Made by a program: the position numbers and the translations under genes. The notes below the pieces were generated by a model. That model ran no database searches, was not told the origin of the DNA, and saw only the letters and a program-made list of their open reading frames with translations. Positions 1-5,959 of a stretch of 7,586 bases of DNA are shown piece by piece. How positions within the stretch are numbered: the first letter of the stretch is position 1; the number at the start of each line of letters is the position of its first letter. Source of the DNA: Candidatus Bathyarchaeota archaeon (GTDB lineage Archaea > Thermoproteota > Bathyarchaeia > 40CM-2-53-6); NCBI GenBank assembly GCA_005888695.1, contig VBBH01000116.1:1-7586 (forward strand). The letters run 5' to 3'.

Positions 1-32
1 TGCTGGCCTAAACACCAGACTGTCTTTGGGTG

Positions 33-503
33 CTAACCGATTACTTGTAACGTGCCGGTCATGGTTGGAGGATGGAACTTGCAATGATATACGAAGAATC
101 CCGCAGTTCCAGCGACGAAGCTGATATCCGTCTTTGGAATGTTTGTCAGTGCAGCGACCGGTAGAGTAACGTCCTTCGAGTACGGAGCCACGATAGTGAA
201 ACTGTGACTCTCGTCCGTAGGTTGGTAGAAGTGAATCAGAACCGTATCACCCTTGTTCACAACTATCATGCTCGGGTTGAACACGTAGTGTGGAATCCCT
301 GCTACCGTGTCGTTGAAAGGCAACTCGACCGGGAATAGATAGATCTCCCTAGTCTGAGATGACGTACTGGCAAGTTGAGGTGCCAGCGTCCCAGCCCCGA
401 GTCCAGCTAGGCCGCCGACAATTATCGATAGGATCGTGGTTACGGTCAATATCTTGCGGACGGACCAGTTCGCCATCCTACTCGTTGTTGCAGTAGTGCC
501 CAT
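33..503 (-). CDS. Membrane-anchored cupredoxin (type-1 blue copper) domain protein
   Basis: 156 aa. Residues about 16-40 form one hydrophobic helix after a basic N-terminus (R9, R16, K17), so the protein is an exported copper domain with a membrane anchor or signal peptide. The rest is cupredoxin-like. The first copper ligand is probably His100 in the ESHSF motif; the other three are Cys141, His144 and Met148 in YHCKFHPPTM. The C-x2-H-x3-M loop lies between the amicyanin (C-x2-H-x2-M) and plastocyanin (C-x2-H-x4-M) arrangements as I recall them. The expected role is single-electron transfer or copper binding on the outer face of the membrane; the partner is unknown. The ATG at 501-503 has no ribosome-binding site but has a TATA-like element about 30 bp upstream, fitting a nearly leaderless mRNA. 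A second in-frame ATG at 474-476 (Met10) would still keep the helix. It lies downstream of the beta-propeller gene on the same strand with a 124-nt gap. The fold is a confident call; the physiological role is not known. Confidence 0.88.
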   Translation of the reverse strand: MGTTATTSRMANWSVRKILTVTTILSIIVGGLAGLGAGTLAPQLASTSSQTREIYLFPVELPFNDTVAGIPHYVFNPSMIVVNKGDTVLIHFYQPTDESHSFTIVAPYSKDVTLPVAALTNIPKTDISFVAGTAGFFVYHCKFHPPTMTGTLQVIG

Positions 504-530
504 ACGAGACTAGACTGGCACGGTTTTGGA

Positions 531-537
531 TTCTTAA
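531..537 (-). promoter_or_regulatory. Possible TATA element for the cupredoxin gene
   Basis: On the minus strand the sequence TTAAGAA lies about 28-34 nt upstream of the ATG at 501-503. In archaea a TATA box is centred about 25-28 bp before the transcription start, so this would give a 5' leader of only a few bases. That agrees with the missing ribosome-binding site. It is a weak match to the consensus and was found by eye only. Confidence 0.3.
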
Positions 538-590
538 CGGATCGCCAGAATCATTCACAAATTCCACACAAAACATGCGTCCCGGAGAAT

Positions 591-600
591 CGAAAATAGA
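591..600 (-). terminator. Possible T-rich terminator after the beta-propeller gene
   Basis: Reading the minus strand, a T-rich run (TCTATTTTCG) begins about 28 nt after the beta-propeller stop codon, inside the 124-nt gap before the cupredoxin gene. Archaeal RNA polymerase can terminate at short oligo-T stretches without a hairpin. The run is short and interrupted, so the two genes could also be co-transcribed. Confidence 0.2.
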
Positions 601-627
601 ATCAAGGTTTGCTCGAATGGCACGAGG

Positions 628-2526
628 CTATGCGAGGTCGACAGAGCCGAGCGGCGATAAGTCTACCAGACTGTTCATTTTGACCACGGCGCCGGAGATC
701 GTGTACAGAACATTTCCAATGTATAAGGACCTCATCACGTAGTACGCAGACACTGCTTGGTCAACGGGGACCTCATTTGGAAAATGACTGATCGCACCTA
801 TGAGGACGATTCCATGTTCGGGACTAACATGAAACACGTAGGCCCCTTCGGAAATGGCCTGGGAATAGGGATAGTATCCTTCGTAGGGTACACTAGCGGG
901 CGGTTGTCCCCACACTTCGATCGGAATCACCAAGAGATTGAGAGATTTCTCGAACAAGACCGCCTTCTGATCTGTCAGAGCAGGAGAATTTGTTCCCCTC
1001 TCGCCGATTGTAAAGTCGCTGAGATCTGTGGGCCTATGGGGATCAGTGACGTCGAACAAAGAGATCTTCAAGCCCATGAAGAGCGCGGCGTTCTCCCATG
1101 CCACGTTCTGAGCTGACTTCCCGATCCCGATAAGATGAGAACCATCATAGGGTTGCAGATAATCCGAGACGCCCGTCACGTTCAATTGGCCTAATAGAGT
1201 AGGCTTGGCAGGATCTTTGAGATCGATCACGAACAATGGATCCGTTCTCTTGAAAGTCACTAGGTAAGCTCCGTCACCCATGAACCGAGCCGCATGGAAG
1301 GTCTCGCCCGGCGATATGCCATCCAATGCACCGATGATCTTCATCGACATGTCCAAGACGTACACGCTTGTTGCCATACTGACGCTGAAGCCATTGTTCG
1401 AGGTGACCACTCGGAAGTGGCCGTTGTCCTCGTCCATTGAAAACTGGTTCAACACATGGCCCGGAACCACTCCACTTGCTTCATAGTTGATCTTGGAGTC
1501 CATTACGCTGACCCGATGGATCACCGTCTCGCCGCTACCGTCCCACACAGGCTGTGTCAGGAAAATATTCGTCAGAGAAACATAGATTGTGCTGCTCGTC
1601 CCGAGAAGATACGACTGCACTATTGGACTAGCATTATCCTGGATCATGTTCAGCGCGACGACAGTCGTGTAACTGAACGCCTTGTCACCGACATCCGAGT
1701 GATAGATTTGCGTGACCGGGATCTCAGTCCTTTGGCCGTTGAGAACCATCGCCGGCAAGGTATCATTGTATCTTGCAGGCCCACTAGATACTAGATACAC
1801 CATGTCGCCGATGCGACGAGACCCAACAAATGTCCCGTTGACTGTAAGCGTTGTCTGCAACGTTGGACCGGAATGGTTGGTGAGATCGTAGACGATCACC
1901 GAAGTGTTCTGTTCCGGCACCCAACGATTGTAGCAGCCCATGCATTGAGGAACCATCCCGGCTTGAGATGATGGCGCGAAAATCAAAGGTCCTCCACAGC
2001 TGGCGTATCCATAGTAGAAGTTTCTCGGCGCCTCAGTCACAATAGACAACCGCCTACCGCTCACAAAGATCCCGTCAATAGACTGGTTTCCCACCGATAT
2101 TCTTGAAACCAGTTGGGCATTATTCACCGGATAAGCGTCCACAATTGCAACCGTATTGTTCGTCACAGTGTAGATGTATTGTCCATCCGATTTGACAGTG
2201 TCAAGCTCGTCGACCCCAGAAACCTGGTTGTTGGTTTCCGAATGGGAGGGGACAGCATTCACAGGCGCAGAATCTGCACTGCTCGCTGCGTAACCAGTGG
2301 AAAGTGCAGCGGGCAAGGCTCTGGATGTTTCCGGGAGAACCCAGCCCGAACTGGTGCCGTAATCATAACGACAGCTACTCTCTAGCAACAGGAATCTTTG
2401 CAACTCTAGGTAAGAGTTGAACCTGACCATCCCATGAGCCGAAGGAACCGTGAGAAACGTTGCCACCGGAAGAATCCCGCCAATAGTCAAAACGATAAGG
2501 AGTCCCATTCTCGCAGCTGGACGCAT
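628..2526 (-). CDS. Exported protein with C-terminal beta-propeller domain (Beta_propel / COG4880 family)
   Basis: 632 aa from ATG. A signal peptide or anchor covers residues about 8-32 (basic start, then a long hydrophobic run). The family hallmark follows at about residue 100: TNNQVSGVDELDTVKSDG, then YIY and IVDAYP, as in archaeal secreted beta-propellers distantly related to WD40. Other family motifs are LNQFSMDEDNGHFRVVT in the middle and MRSLYIGNVLYTIS near the C-terminus. Several N-x-S/T sequons suggest surface glycosylation. There are only four cysteines: one near residue 53 and three near 178-199, including CMGC, in what looks like a loop insertion; they could form disulfides. The family has no defined biochemical activity that I know of. 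ATG (2524-2526) and an adjacent in-frame TTG (2527-2529) compete as start; GAGG lies about 8 nt before the TTG and 11 nt before the ATG. The gene is divergent from the membrane-anchored regulator and upstream of the cupredoxin, suggesting a shared extracytoplasmic context. Confidence 0.92.
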   Translation of the reverse strand: MRPAARMGLLIVLTIGGILPVATFLTVPSAHGMVRFNSYLELQRFLLLESSCRYDYGTSSGWVLPETSRALPAALSTGYAASSADSAPVNAVPSHSETNNQVSGVDELDTVKSDGQYIYTVTNNTVAIVDAYPVNNAQLVSRISVGNQSIDGIFVSGRRLSIVTEAPRNFYYGYASCGGPLIFAPSSQAGMVPQCMGCYNRWVPEQNTSVIVYDLTNHSGPTLQTTLTVNGTFVGSRRIGDMVYLVSSGPARYNDTLPAMVLNGQRTEIPVTQIYHSDVGDKAFSYTTVVALNMIQDNASPIVQSYLLGTSSTIYVSLTNIFLTQPVWDGSGETVIHRVSVMDSKINYEASGVVPGHVLNQFSMDEDNGHFRVVTSNNGFSVSMATSVYVLDMSMKIIGALDGISPGETFHAARFMGDGAYLVTFKRTDPLFVIDLKDPAKPTLLGQLNVTGVSDYLQPYDGSHLIGIGKSAQNVAWENAALFMGLKISLFDVTDPHRPTDLSDFTIGERGTNSPALTDQKAVLFEKSLNLLVIPIEVWGQPPASVPYEGYYPYSQAISEGAYVFHVSPEHGIVLIGAISHFPNEVPVDQAVSAYYVMRSLYIGNVLYTISGAVVKMNSLVDLSPLGSVDLA

Positions 2527-2529
2527 CAA

Positions 2530-2760
2530 AATTCTCGCCTCGATATCCCCATAGTATGTTGGACGGCGAGCTTAATCCCACTGATTAGGACATGATGTCC
2601 AGTACGTCGAACATTCCTGTCCAGTCTTCAGAACAGCCTAGTTTCACGCTCGATCCATAACTTGAACGTCTCAGAAAGCCTGACGAGTTTTCTATCGCTC
2701 CTGTGAAAAGGGCAAGATTGAATTGAACGACACACCCAGTAGTCTCTAGGCTGATTTCTA
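2530..2760. other. Divergent intergenic region between beta-propeller and regulator genes
   Basis: This 231-bp gap separates two divergently oriented genes and must contain a promoter for each. No strong TATA consensus stands out on either strand. Its clearest structure is an 8-bp direct repeat, listed separately. No tRNA, hairpin with a T run, or small gene with a convincing ribosome-binding site was seen. Confidence 0.5.
2596..2625. repeat. Direct repeat TGTCCAGT x2, 22-bp period
   Basis: TGTCCAGT occurs at 2596-2603 and again at 2618-2625. The 22-bp spacing is two helical turns, so both copies face the same side of the DNA. It sits between the two divergent genes and could be an operator, perhaps for the regulator starting at 2761. 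Chance occurrence of an 8-bp pair is possible. Confidence 0.35.
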
Positions 2761-3216
2761 TTGCAGGAGGAAAAACAGAAGGAACGAATCATCGAGTCGG
2801 AGCTCAAAGGGATGACTCTCCGAATCTACTGGCACATTCTCGGTCTCGACAAGAATGAGAGCATTGGCGTCCGGTCAATCCAGAGGGCCATGGGGCTGAG
2901 CAGCCCGTCCGTCGCCTCACATCATCTCGAAAAATTGAAGGGTCTAGGTCTATTGGAGAAGGATGGAACCGGCGAATATAACCTGGTCAACCAGGTGAAG
3001 GTTGGAATCCTACAAAACTTTGTAGGGGTCATGGGCTTCCAATTGCCTCGCTTTCTCTTTTACTCGACAATGTTCACCGTCATGCTCGTCCTCTATCCGA
3101 TCGTCTTTGCCCCGAACTTCTCTGCTCACAATATCATGGCGTTCGTCTTAGGCATTGCCGCAGTAGTCGTATCCTGGAATGAGACCTTTCGGGTTTGGAG
3201 GATGAGACCGTTCTGA
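2761..3216 (+). CDS. Membrane-anchored winged-helix transcriptional regulator
   Basis: 151 aa. Residues about 18-78 form a winged helix: MTLRIYWHIL (helix 1), VRSIQRAMGL and SPSVASHHLEKL (helix-turn-helix), then GLLEKDGTGEYNLV (wing). A conserved-looking linker (KVGILQNFVG) leads to two hydrophobic segments at about 96-117 and 122-138, starting with LPRFLFYS. This N-terminal wHTH plus two C-terminal membrane helices is a recurrent archaeal architecture. It implies a membrane-tethered DNA-binding protein that may sense an envelope signal. The start is uncertain. The longest form begins with TTG at 2761, with no ribosome-binding site before it, and a perfect AGGAGG lies at 2765-2770 just inside the frame. 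An ATG at 2812 (Met18) is the next choice but would cut into the start of helix 1. The frame is closed by TGA at 2752-2754. It is divergent from the beta-propeller gene, a plausible target along with itself. Confidence 0.88.
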   Translation: MQEEKQKERIIESELKGMTLRIYWHILGLDKNESIGVRSIQRAMGLSSPSVASHHLEKLKGLGLLEKDGTGEYNLVNQVKVGILQNFVGVMGFQLPRFLFYSTMFTVMLVLYPIVFAPNFSAHNIMAFVLGIAAVVVSWNETFRVWRMRPF

Positions 3217-3304
3217 TCACTGGACAAACCGTTCTAACACATGGGATTATCCTCTTGGACGTCCATTATTATCGTCAAGGAGAAAGATCGACGGGAGCCA
3301 GACA

Positions 3305-3309
3305 GGAGG
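3305..3309 (+). promoter_or_regulatory. Strong ribosome-binding site GGAGG for the TTG start at 3317
   Basis: GGAGG (within AGGAGG) stands 7 nt before the TTG at 3317-3319. This is ideal spacing and supports the TTG over the ATG at 3338. An AT-rich stretch at 3265-3272 (ATTATTAT) could be the TATA box of this cluster, about 40 bp further upstream. Confidence 0.7.
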
Positions 3310-3316
3310 TTAATCC

Positions 3317-3643
3317 TTGAGGAACTCGCGAAGAATCATGCTGCGACTTTCACTGGGAATACTCTGCGGCTTGATCCTGATACTGTTGCCTGCCGCCTTG
3401 TTCCCGGGACCAGACTATTCGCCAACAACGAACACCTGCTCAAACTGCAACGGCCAGGGTTACATCCTAGCCGAGAAAAGCCCTATCGTCGCTGGACCCG
3501 CCGCTTCAACCATCAACCCCTTCCCAAGCATCTCAATCCTAGCTATTCTCTTCCTCATCCTTCTCCCTTCACTGGCATTCTCAGTTCTGGTCCGGCGATG
3601 GGCGAGAAGAAGAGCAGTCACTGGAGAACTATTCTTTGAATGA
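3317..3643 (+). CDS. Small two-helix membrane protein with a single CxxCxGxG motif
   Basis: 108 aa, not assignable to a named family. A basic N-terminus (RNSRR) is followed by a hydrophobic helix at about 9-29, a roughly 40-residue loop, a second helix at about 72-92, and a basic tail (RRWARRR). The positive-inside rule puts both ends in the cytoplasm and the loop outside. The loop carries TCSNCNGQGY, a single copy of the CxxCxGxG unit (Cys41, Cys44, Gly46, Gly48) known from the DnaJ zinc-binding domain, where it is normally found in four copies. One copy has only half the ligands for such a zinc site, so a dimer, a partner protein, or redox activity of the CxxC pair are possibilities. The TTG start is chosen because of the GGAGG 7 nt upstream. 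The 3' end overlaps the next gene by 8 nt, indicating a co-translated cluster. Another frame from 3241 overlaps it but reads as low-complexity, non-globular sequence. Confidence 0.75.
   Translation: MRNSRRIMLRLSLGILCGLILILLPAALFPGPDYSPTTNTCSNCNGQGYILAEKSPIVAGPAASTINPFPSISILAILFLILLPSLAFSVLVRRWARRRAVTGELFFE
3623..3626 (+). promoter_or_regulatory. Ribosome-binding site GGAG for the TTG start at 3636
   Basis: GGAG inside the end of the preceding gene stands 9 nt before the TTG at 3636-3638. There is no in-frame ATG nearby, so this site decides the start and supports translation coupled to the upstream gene. Confidence 0.55.
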
Positions 3644-4232
3644 AGAAGTCAACCTCATCATCCAGACTCCTCCCATAAGCTCCCGTGTCCTCTACAACAT
3701 CATCGGAGGCAGTCTCACATTATTGTCGCTACAATTGCCTTGGCTAACCTTCAACGGCATCTATGCGATCACACTTCAACCCGGCGGATTATACATGGTG
3801 ACATTTTACTGGATTCTCGCCGGAGCCGTTCTCTCCTTCGTTTCCCGTTACGGCGGAGTATTGACATTGGTAGGATTCCTAGCGTTCATAGCAACGCCAT
3901 ACGCATACTTTGAATCCGGGCCGGGATTGTTATTGGCCTTCCTGGGTGTGCTGTTCACACTTGCAGGCGCTAGATTATCCATTCCAATGTACATGGTCAA
4001 GGGACGAGAGATCATGGGTGGAATCCTCTACTCTGTAGGATTCCTTATCCTGCTCACATTGATGGTCAGCATGTTCGTCTATGGAAATTTCGTCTCAGCT
4101 CTTCAGAAACAATTGGTCGTCCAGTTGCCATTAGTTCTCGTTGGAGTCTTCATGACCGGACTCGGATTGAGAATGTATCTTTCTCAAGAGAGAAACAATC
4201 GACCTCTTGAACGTCTCAACCGTATGTCCTAG
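3636..4232 (+). CDS. Six-helix integral membrane protein of unknown function
   Basis: 198 aa with six predicted hydrophobic segments at about 18-38, 50-70, 74-91, 96-113, 128-150 and 159-182. It has short loops and a basic C-terminal tail (QERNNRPLERLNR), so both termini are probably cytoplasmic. I recognise no family and see no catalytic, metal-binding or nucleotide-binding motif; charged residues inside the helices are scarce, which argues against an obvious ion-coupled transporter. A Pro-Trp (LPWL) ends the first helix. The start is TTG with GGAG 9 nt upstream. It overlaps the preceding CxxCxGxG gene by 8 nt and is followed after 19 nt by a third small membrane protein, so the three probably form one transcription unit and perhaps one complex. 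The coding strand is C-rich like the neighbouring genes, with no sign of disruption. Confidence 0.85.
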   Translation: MNEEVNLIIQTPPISSRVLYNIIGGSLTLLSLQLPWLTFNGIYAITLQPGGLYMVTFYWILAGAVLSFVSRYGGVLTLVGFLAFIATPYAYFESGPGLLLAFLGVLFTLAGARLSIPMYMVKGREIMGGILYSVGFLILLTLMVSMFVYGNFVSALQKQLVVQLPLVLVGVFMTGLGLRMYLSQERNNRPLERLNRMS

Positions 4233-4236
4233 CTAA

Positions 4237-4242
4237 GGGAGG
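4237..4242 (+). promoter_or_regulatory. Ribosome-binding site GGGAGG for the gene at 4252
   Basis: GGGAGG lies in the 19-nt gap after the six-helix protein and 9 nt before the ATG at 4252. It is the main evidence that the short downstream frame is a real gene. Confidence 0.7.
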
Positions 4243-4251
4243 TCCAAGACG

Positions 4252-4524
4252 ATGGAACGGCGCTCTGTTGTTTCTATCATTTCGATCATTGGGCTAGCGT
4301 TTTTTCTTGCACCAATGATTCCTATCGTCGTTCCTTGCTCCAAGGGAGGCGATGGAACGGTCGGATACAGATTCGAGGGATTGCAATCTCCAAGTTATGC
4401 CATATTTGGGATAGGAGTCTCTACTACACGTCCCGTGGACTGTTATCTGCCATGGTCCTCTAGGCTATCGCGGATTACGAGTCTGGAACAGTTGTTTTCG
4501 AAACTTTGTAAACCCACAAGTTGA
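4252..4524 (+). CDS. Small single-helix membrane or exported protein with three cysteines
   Basis: 90 aa, family unknown. A short basic start (MERR) leads to one hydrophobic helix at about 7-27, then a roughly 60-residue, probably extracytoplasmic, part with Cys29 immediately after the helix, Cys64 and Cys86. It also has a GYRFEGLQSPSYAIFGIGV segment typical of short surface-exposed beta-rich domains. The ATG is supported by GGGAGG 9 nt upstream. It is the last member of the three-gene membrane cluster and ends 26 nt before the SufR-like gene. The C-terminus (SLEQLFSKLCKPTS) looks less structured, so a late frameshift cannot be excluded, though no alternative continuation is obvious. The odd cysteine count leaves one free for an intermolecular bond or metal site. 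Confidence 0.7.
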   Translation: MERRSVVSIISIIGLAFFLAPMIPIVVPCSKGGDGTVGYRFEGLQSPSYAIFGIGVSTTRPVDCYLPWSSRLSRITSLEQLFSKLCKPTS

Positions 4525-4530
4525 AATAAG
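4521..4530 (+). promoter_or_regulatory. Possible TATA element for the SufR-like operon
   Basis: The AT-rich TTGAAATAAG overlaps the stop codon of the previous gene and lies 21-30 nt before the ATG at 4551. There is no ribosome-binding site before that ATG. A TATA box here would give a leaderless mRNA for the regulator-SDR-QueA-like operon. It is a visual match only; read-through from the membrane cluster is the alternative. Confidence 0.3.
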
Positions 4531-4550
4531 CTAGGCTCGCTAGAACCCTC

Positions 4551-5234
4551 ATGATGACAGACAGCGAGGCTCCAACCCAGCCAATAATCGGTCAGTCTGT
4601 TTACGGCTCGACAAAACGAGAGATCCTACTCATGCTCAAACGTGAAGGTCAGACAGATCTCCAAAGCCTTGCCGAACATCTCCACATTTCCAAGATGGCC
4701 GTGCACAAACACGTCCGGGAACTAGAGAACCATGGACTCGTCCAACGAATCACCCTGAGAGGATCGAAAGGTCGACCACGCCTCGGCCTACAACTCGCCC
4801 CCAAAGCAGCAGGACTCTTTCCACGCGCATACGCTGGCGTCACATGCGCTGCCTTGGCATACATCGAGGAGAAGCTCGGACGGAAAGGCGTGGAAGAAGC
4901 TTTGCGTCGCAGACAGACCGAGACCCTTGTTGGTTACAAGGAGAAGGTGGACGCGGACAGTCTCGCAGGGCGAGTCGAACAGTTGACAGTACTCCGGGAT
5001 CAGGAAGGGTACATGGCCGAGGAGAAGAAGGCCGGACCCAGCAAGTACGAGATACTCGAACACAATTGTCCAATCATAGCCATCGCTGAGGACTACTGGG
5101 AAGCATGCCAGGTCGAGAATGAAATGTTCAAAAAAGTCCTGGATGCGAACGTCGAAACAACTCATCGAGTAGTTGCCGGCGCCAACGTCTGCCGATTCTT
5201 GATCACACCGAAAAAGAGGCCACAATCAGGCTGA
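4551..5234 (+). CDS. SufR-like winged-helix regulator with predicted Fe-S-binding cysteines (COG2345 type)
   Basis: 227 aa. Residues about 15-82 are a winged helix: STKREILLMLKREG, the helix-turn-helix LQSLAEHLHISKMAVHKHVR, and the wing GLVQRITLRGSKGRPRLG. A middle region of about 90-165 is helical and charged. The C-terminal part has Cys173 (EHNCPI), Cys186 (YWEACQVE) and Cys214 (GANVCRFLI). The gaps are x12 and x27, which as I recall equal those between the three cluster-binding cysteines of cyanobacterial SufR. The fourth SufR cysteine, reported as non-essential, corresponds to about Asn200 here. SufR uses a labile iron-sulfur cluster to control DNA binding, so an Fe-S or redox sensor is inferred. 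No suf gene is visible; the next genes are the SDR and the QueA-like enzyme, and the stop codon overlaps the SDR start, so these are the likely targets. Two tandem ATGs (4551 and 4554) are possible starts, neither with a ribosome-binding site. Confidence 0.87.
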   Translation: MMTDSEAPTQPIIGQSVYGSTKREILLMLKREGQTDLQSLAEHLHISKMAVHKHVRELENHGLVQRITLRGSKGRPRLGLQLAPKAAGLFPRAYAGVTCAALAYIEEKLGRKGVEEALRRRQTETLVGYKEKVDADSLAGRVEQLTVLRDQEGYMAEEKKAGPSKYEILEHNCPIIAIAEDYWEACQVENEMFKKVLDANVETTHRVVAGANVCRFLITPKKRPQSG

Positions 5235-5959
5235 CAAGCAATATCGCACTCGTCACGGGCGCAGGACGCGGCTTAGGAAGAGTCCTAACCATCTTCCTTG
5301 CGGGACAAGGATACGATCTAGTAATCACATCCCGAACAAGATCAGAACTTGACGAGGTAGCCGCGTCCGCCGAACAGGCCAATGTGAAAGTTGTTGCGAT
5401 CGCCGGTGACGTCAATGATCCCACTCATAGAACACGCCTACTGGAAGAGACACTGAATATCGGAGGGGTCTCTTTGCTAGTCAACAATGCTTCTGACTTG
5501 GGCGAGACCCCTCGTCCCGAACTGGTCAACGCGTCACTAGAATTATTCCGACAAACACTAGAAACAAATCTTGTTAGTCCATTAGCCCTGATTCAGCAAG
5601 CTCTTCCCCAATTAAGACAGACGCATGGATTGGTTGTGAACGTCACGAGTGATGCGAGTCAGGTGGGCTATCCGCGGTGGGGAGTCTATGGGTCCAGCAA
5701 GGCAGCACTGGATCTATTATCAAAAACATTGGCTGCCGAGCTGAAGCCACTTGGAGTATTTGTCGTCTCCGTGGACCCGGGAGATATGCGAACCCAGTTG
5801 CACCAGGATGCTTTCCCCGGTGAGGATATCTCGGACCGTCCCCTGCCCGAGGTTAGCTTACCGTTCTGGGCGTGGCTGATCAATCAGGACCCACGATCCG
5901 TCACGGGAGTGCGGTATCGTGCACAGGGCACATTATGGGAGGTCCCGGTCACGGCATGA
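5231..5959 (+). CDS. Short-chain dehydrogenase/reductase (classical SDR)
   Basis: 242 aa when read from the CTG at 5231. The Rossmann nucleotide motif TGAGRGLG is at 9-16, followed by the acidic GDVND at 59-63, NNAS at 85-88, Asn113, Ser140, Tyr153 and Lys157 (YGSSK) and the VDPGDMRT loop near 170. All members of the Asn-Ser-Tyr-Lys tetrad are present, so it should be an active NAD(P)-dependent oxidoreductase; Arg35 after the second strand favours NADP(H). The C-terminal part (PGEDISDRPLPE, then SGVRYRA-like SVTGVRYRA) recalls SDRs that I remember beside QueA-like genes in actinobacteria. There is no ATG, GTG or TTG ahead of the Rossmann motif; the first GTG (5384) would delete it. The CTG forms a CTGA overlap with the upstream stop, mimicking the usual ATGA coupling. 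An ATC at 5225, 5 nt after GAGG, is the other option. The gene ends in an ATGA overlap with the QueA-like gene. Confidence 0.88.
   Translation: MTSNIALVTGAGRGLGRVLTIFLAGQGYDLVITSRTRSELDEVAASAEQANVKVVAIAGDVNDPTHRTRLLEETLNIGGVSLLVNNASDLGETPRPELVNASLELFRQTLETNLVSPLALIQQALPQLRQTHGLVVNVTSDASQVGYPRWGVYGSSKAALDLLSKTLAAELKPLGVFVVSVDPGDMRTQLHQDAFPGEDISDRPLPEVSLPFWAWLINQDPRSVTGVRYRAQGTLWEVPVTA

Noticed and set aside
4..19. Short hairpin (CTGG/CCAG) after the cupredoxin stop
   Set aside because: Only four base pairs with no T run; it is not convincing as a terminator.
757..1116. Plus-strand 119-codon frame opposite the beta-propeller gene
   Set aside because: No recognisable domain or ribosome-binding site; a shadow of the real gene.
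1456..1794. Plus-strand open frame antisense to the beta-propeller gene
   Set aside because: Arg/His-rich sequence without motifs; it lies fully opposite a clear protein-family match.
3241..3639. 132-codon open frame overlapping the CxxCxGxG gene
   Set aside because: Its translation is rich in Pro, Arg, His and Ser without hydrophobic pattern, it has no ribosome-binding site, and the overlapping frame has membrane helices and a good GGAGG.
4788..5225. Minus-strand 145-codon frame opposite the SufR-like gene
   Set aside because: It is explained as the complement of the regulator's coding frame; its translation has no family features.
5872..5955. Longer N-terminus for the QueA-like protein (GTG 5872 or ATG 5935)
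   Set aside because: It would overlap the SDR gene by up to 88 nt; the ATG at 5956 gives a standard ATGA overlap and matches family length.
5384..5959. SDR starting at GTG 5384
   Set aside because: This start would remove the TGxxxGxG cofactor motif, which is intact upstream in the same open frame.
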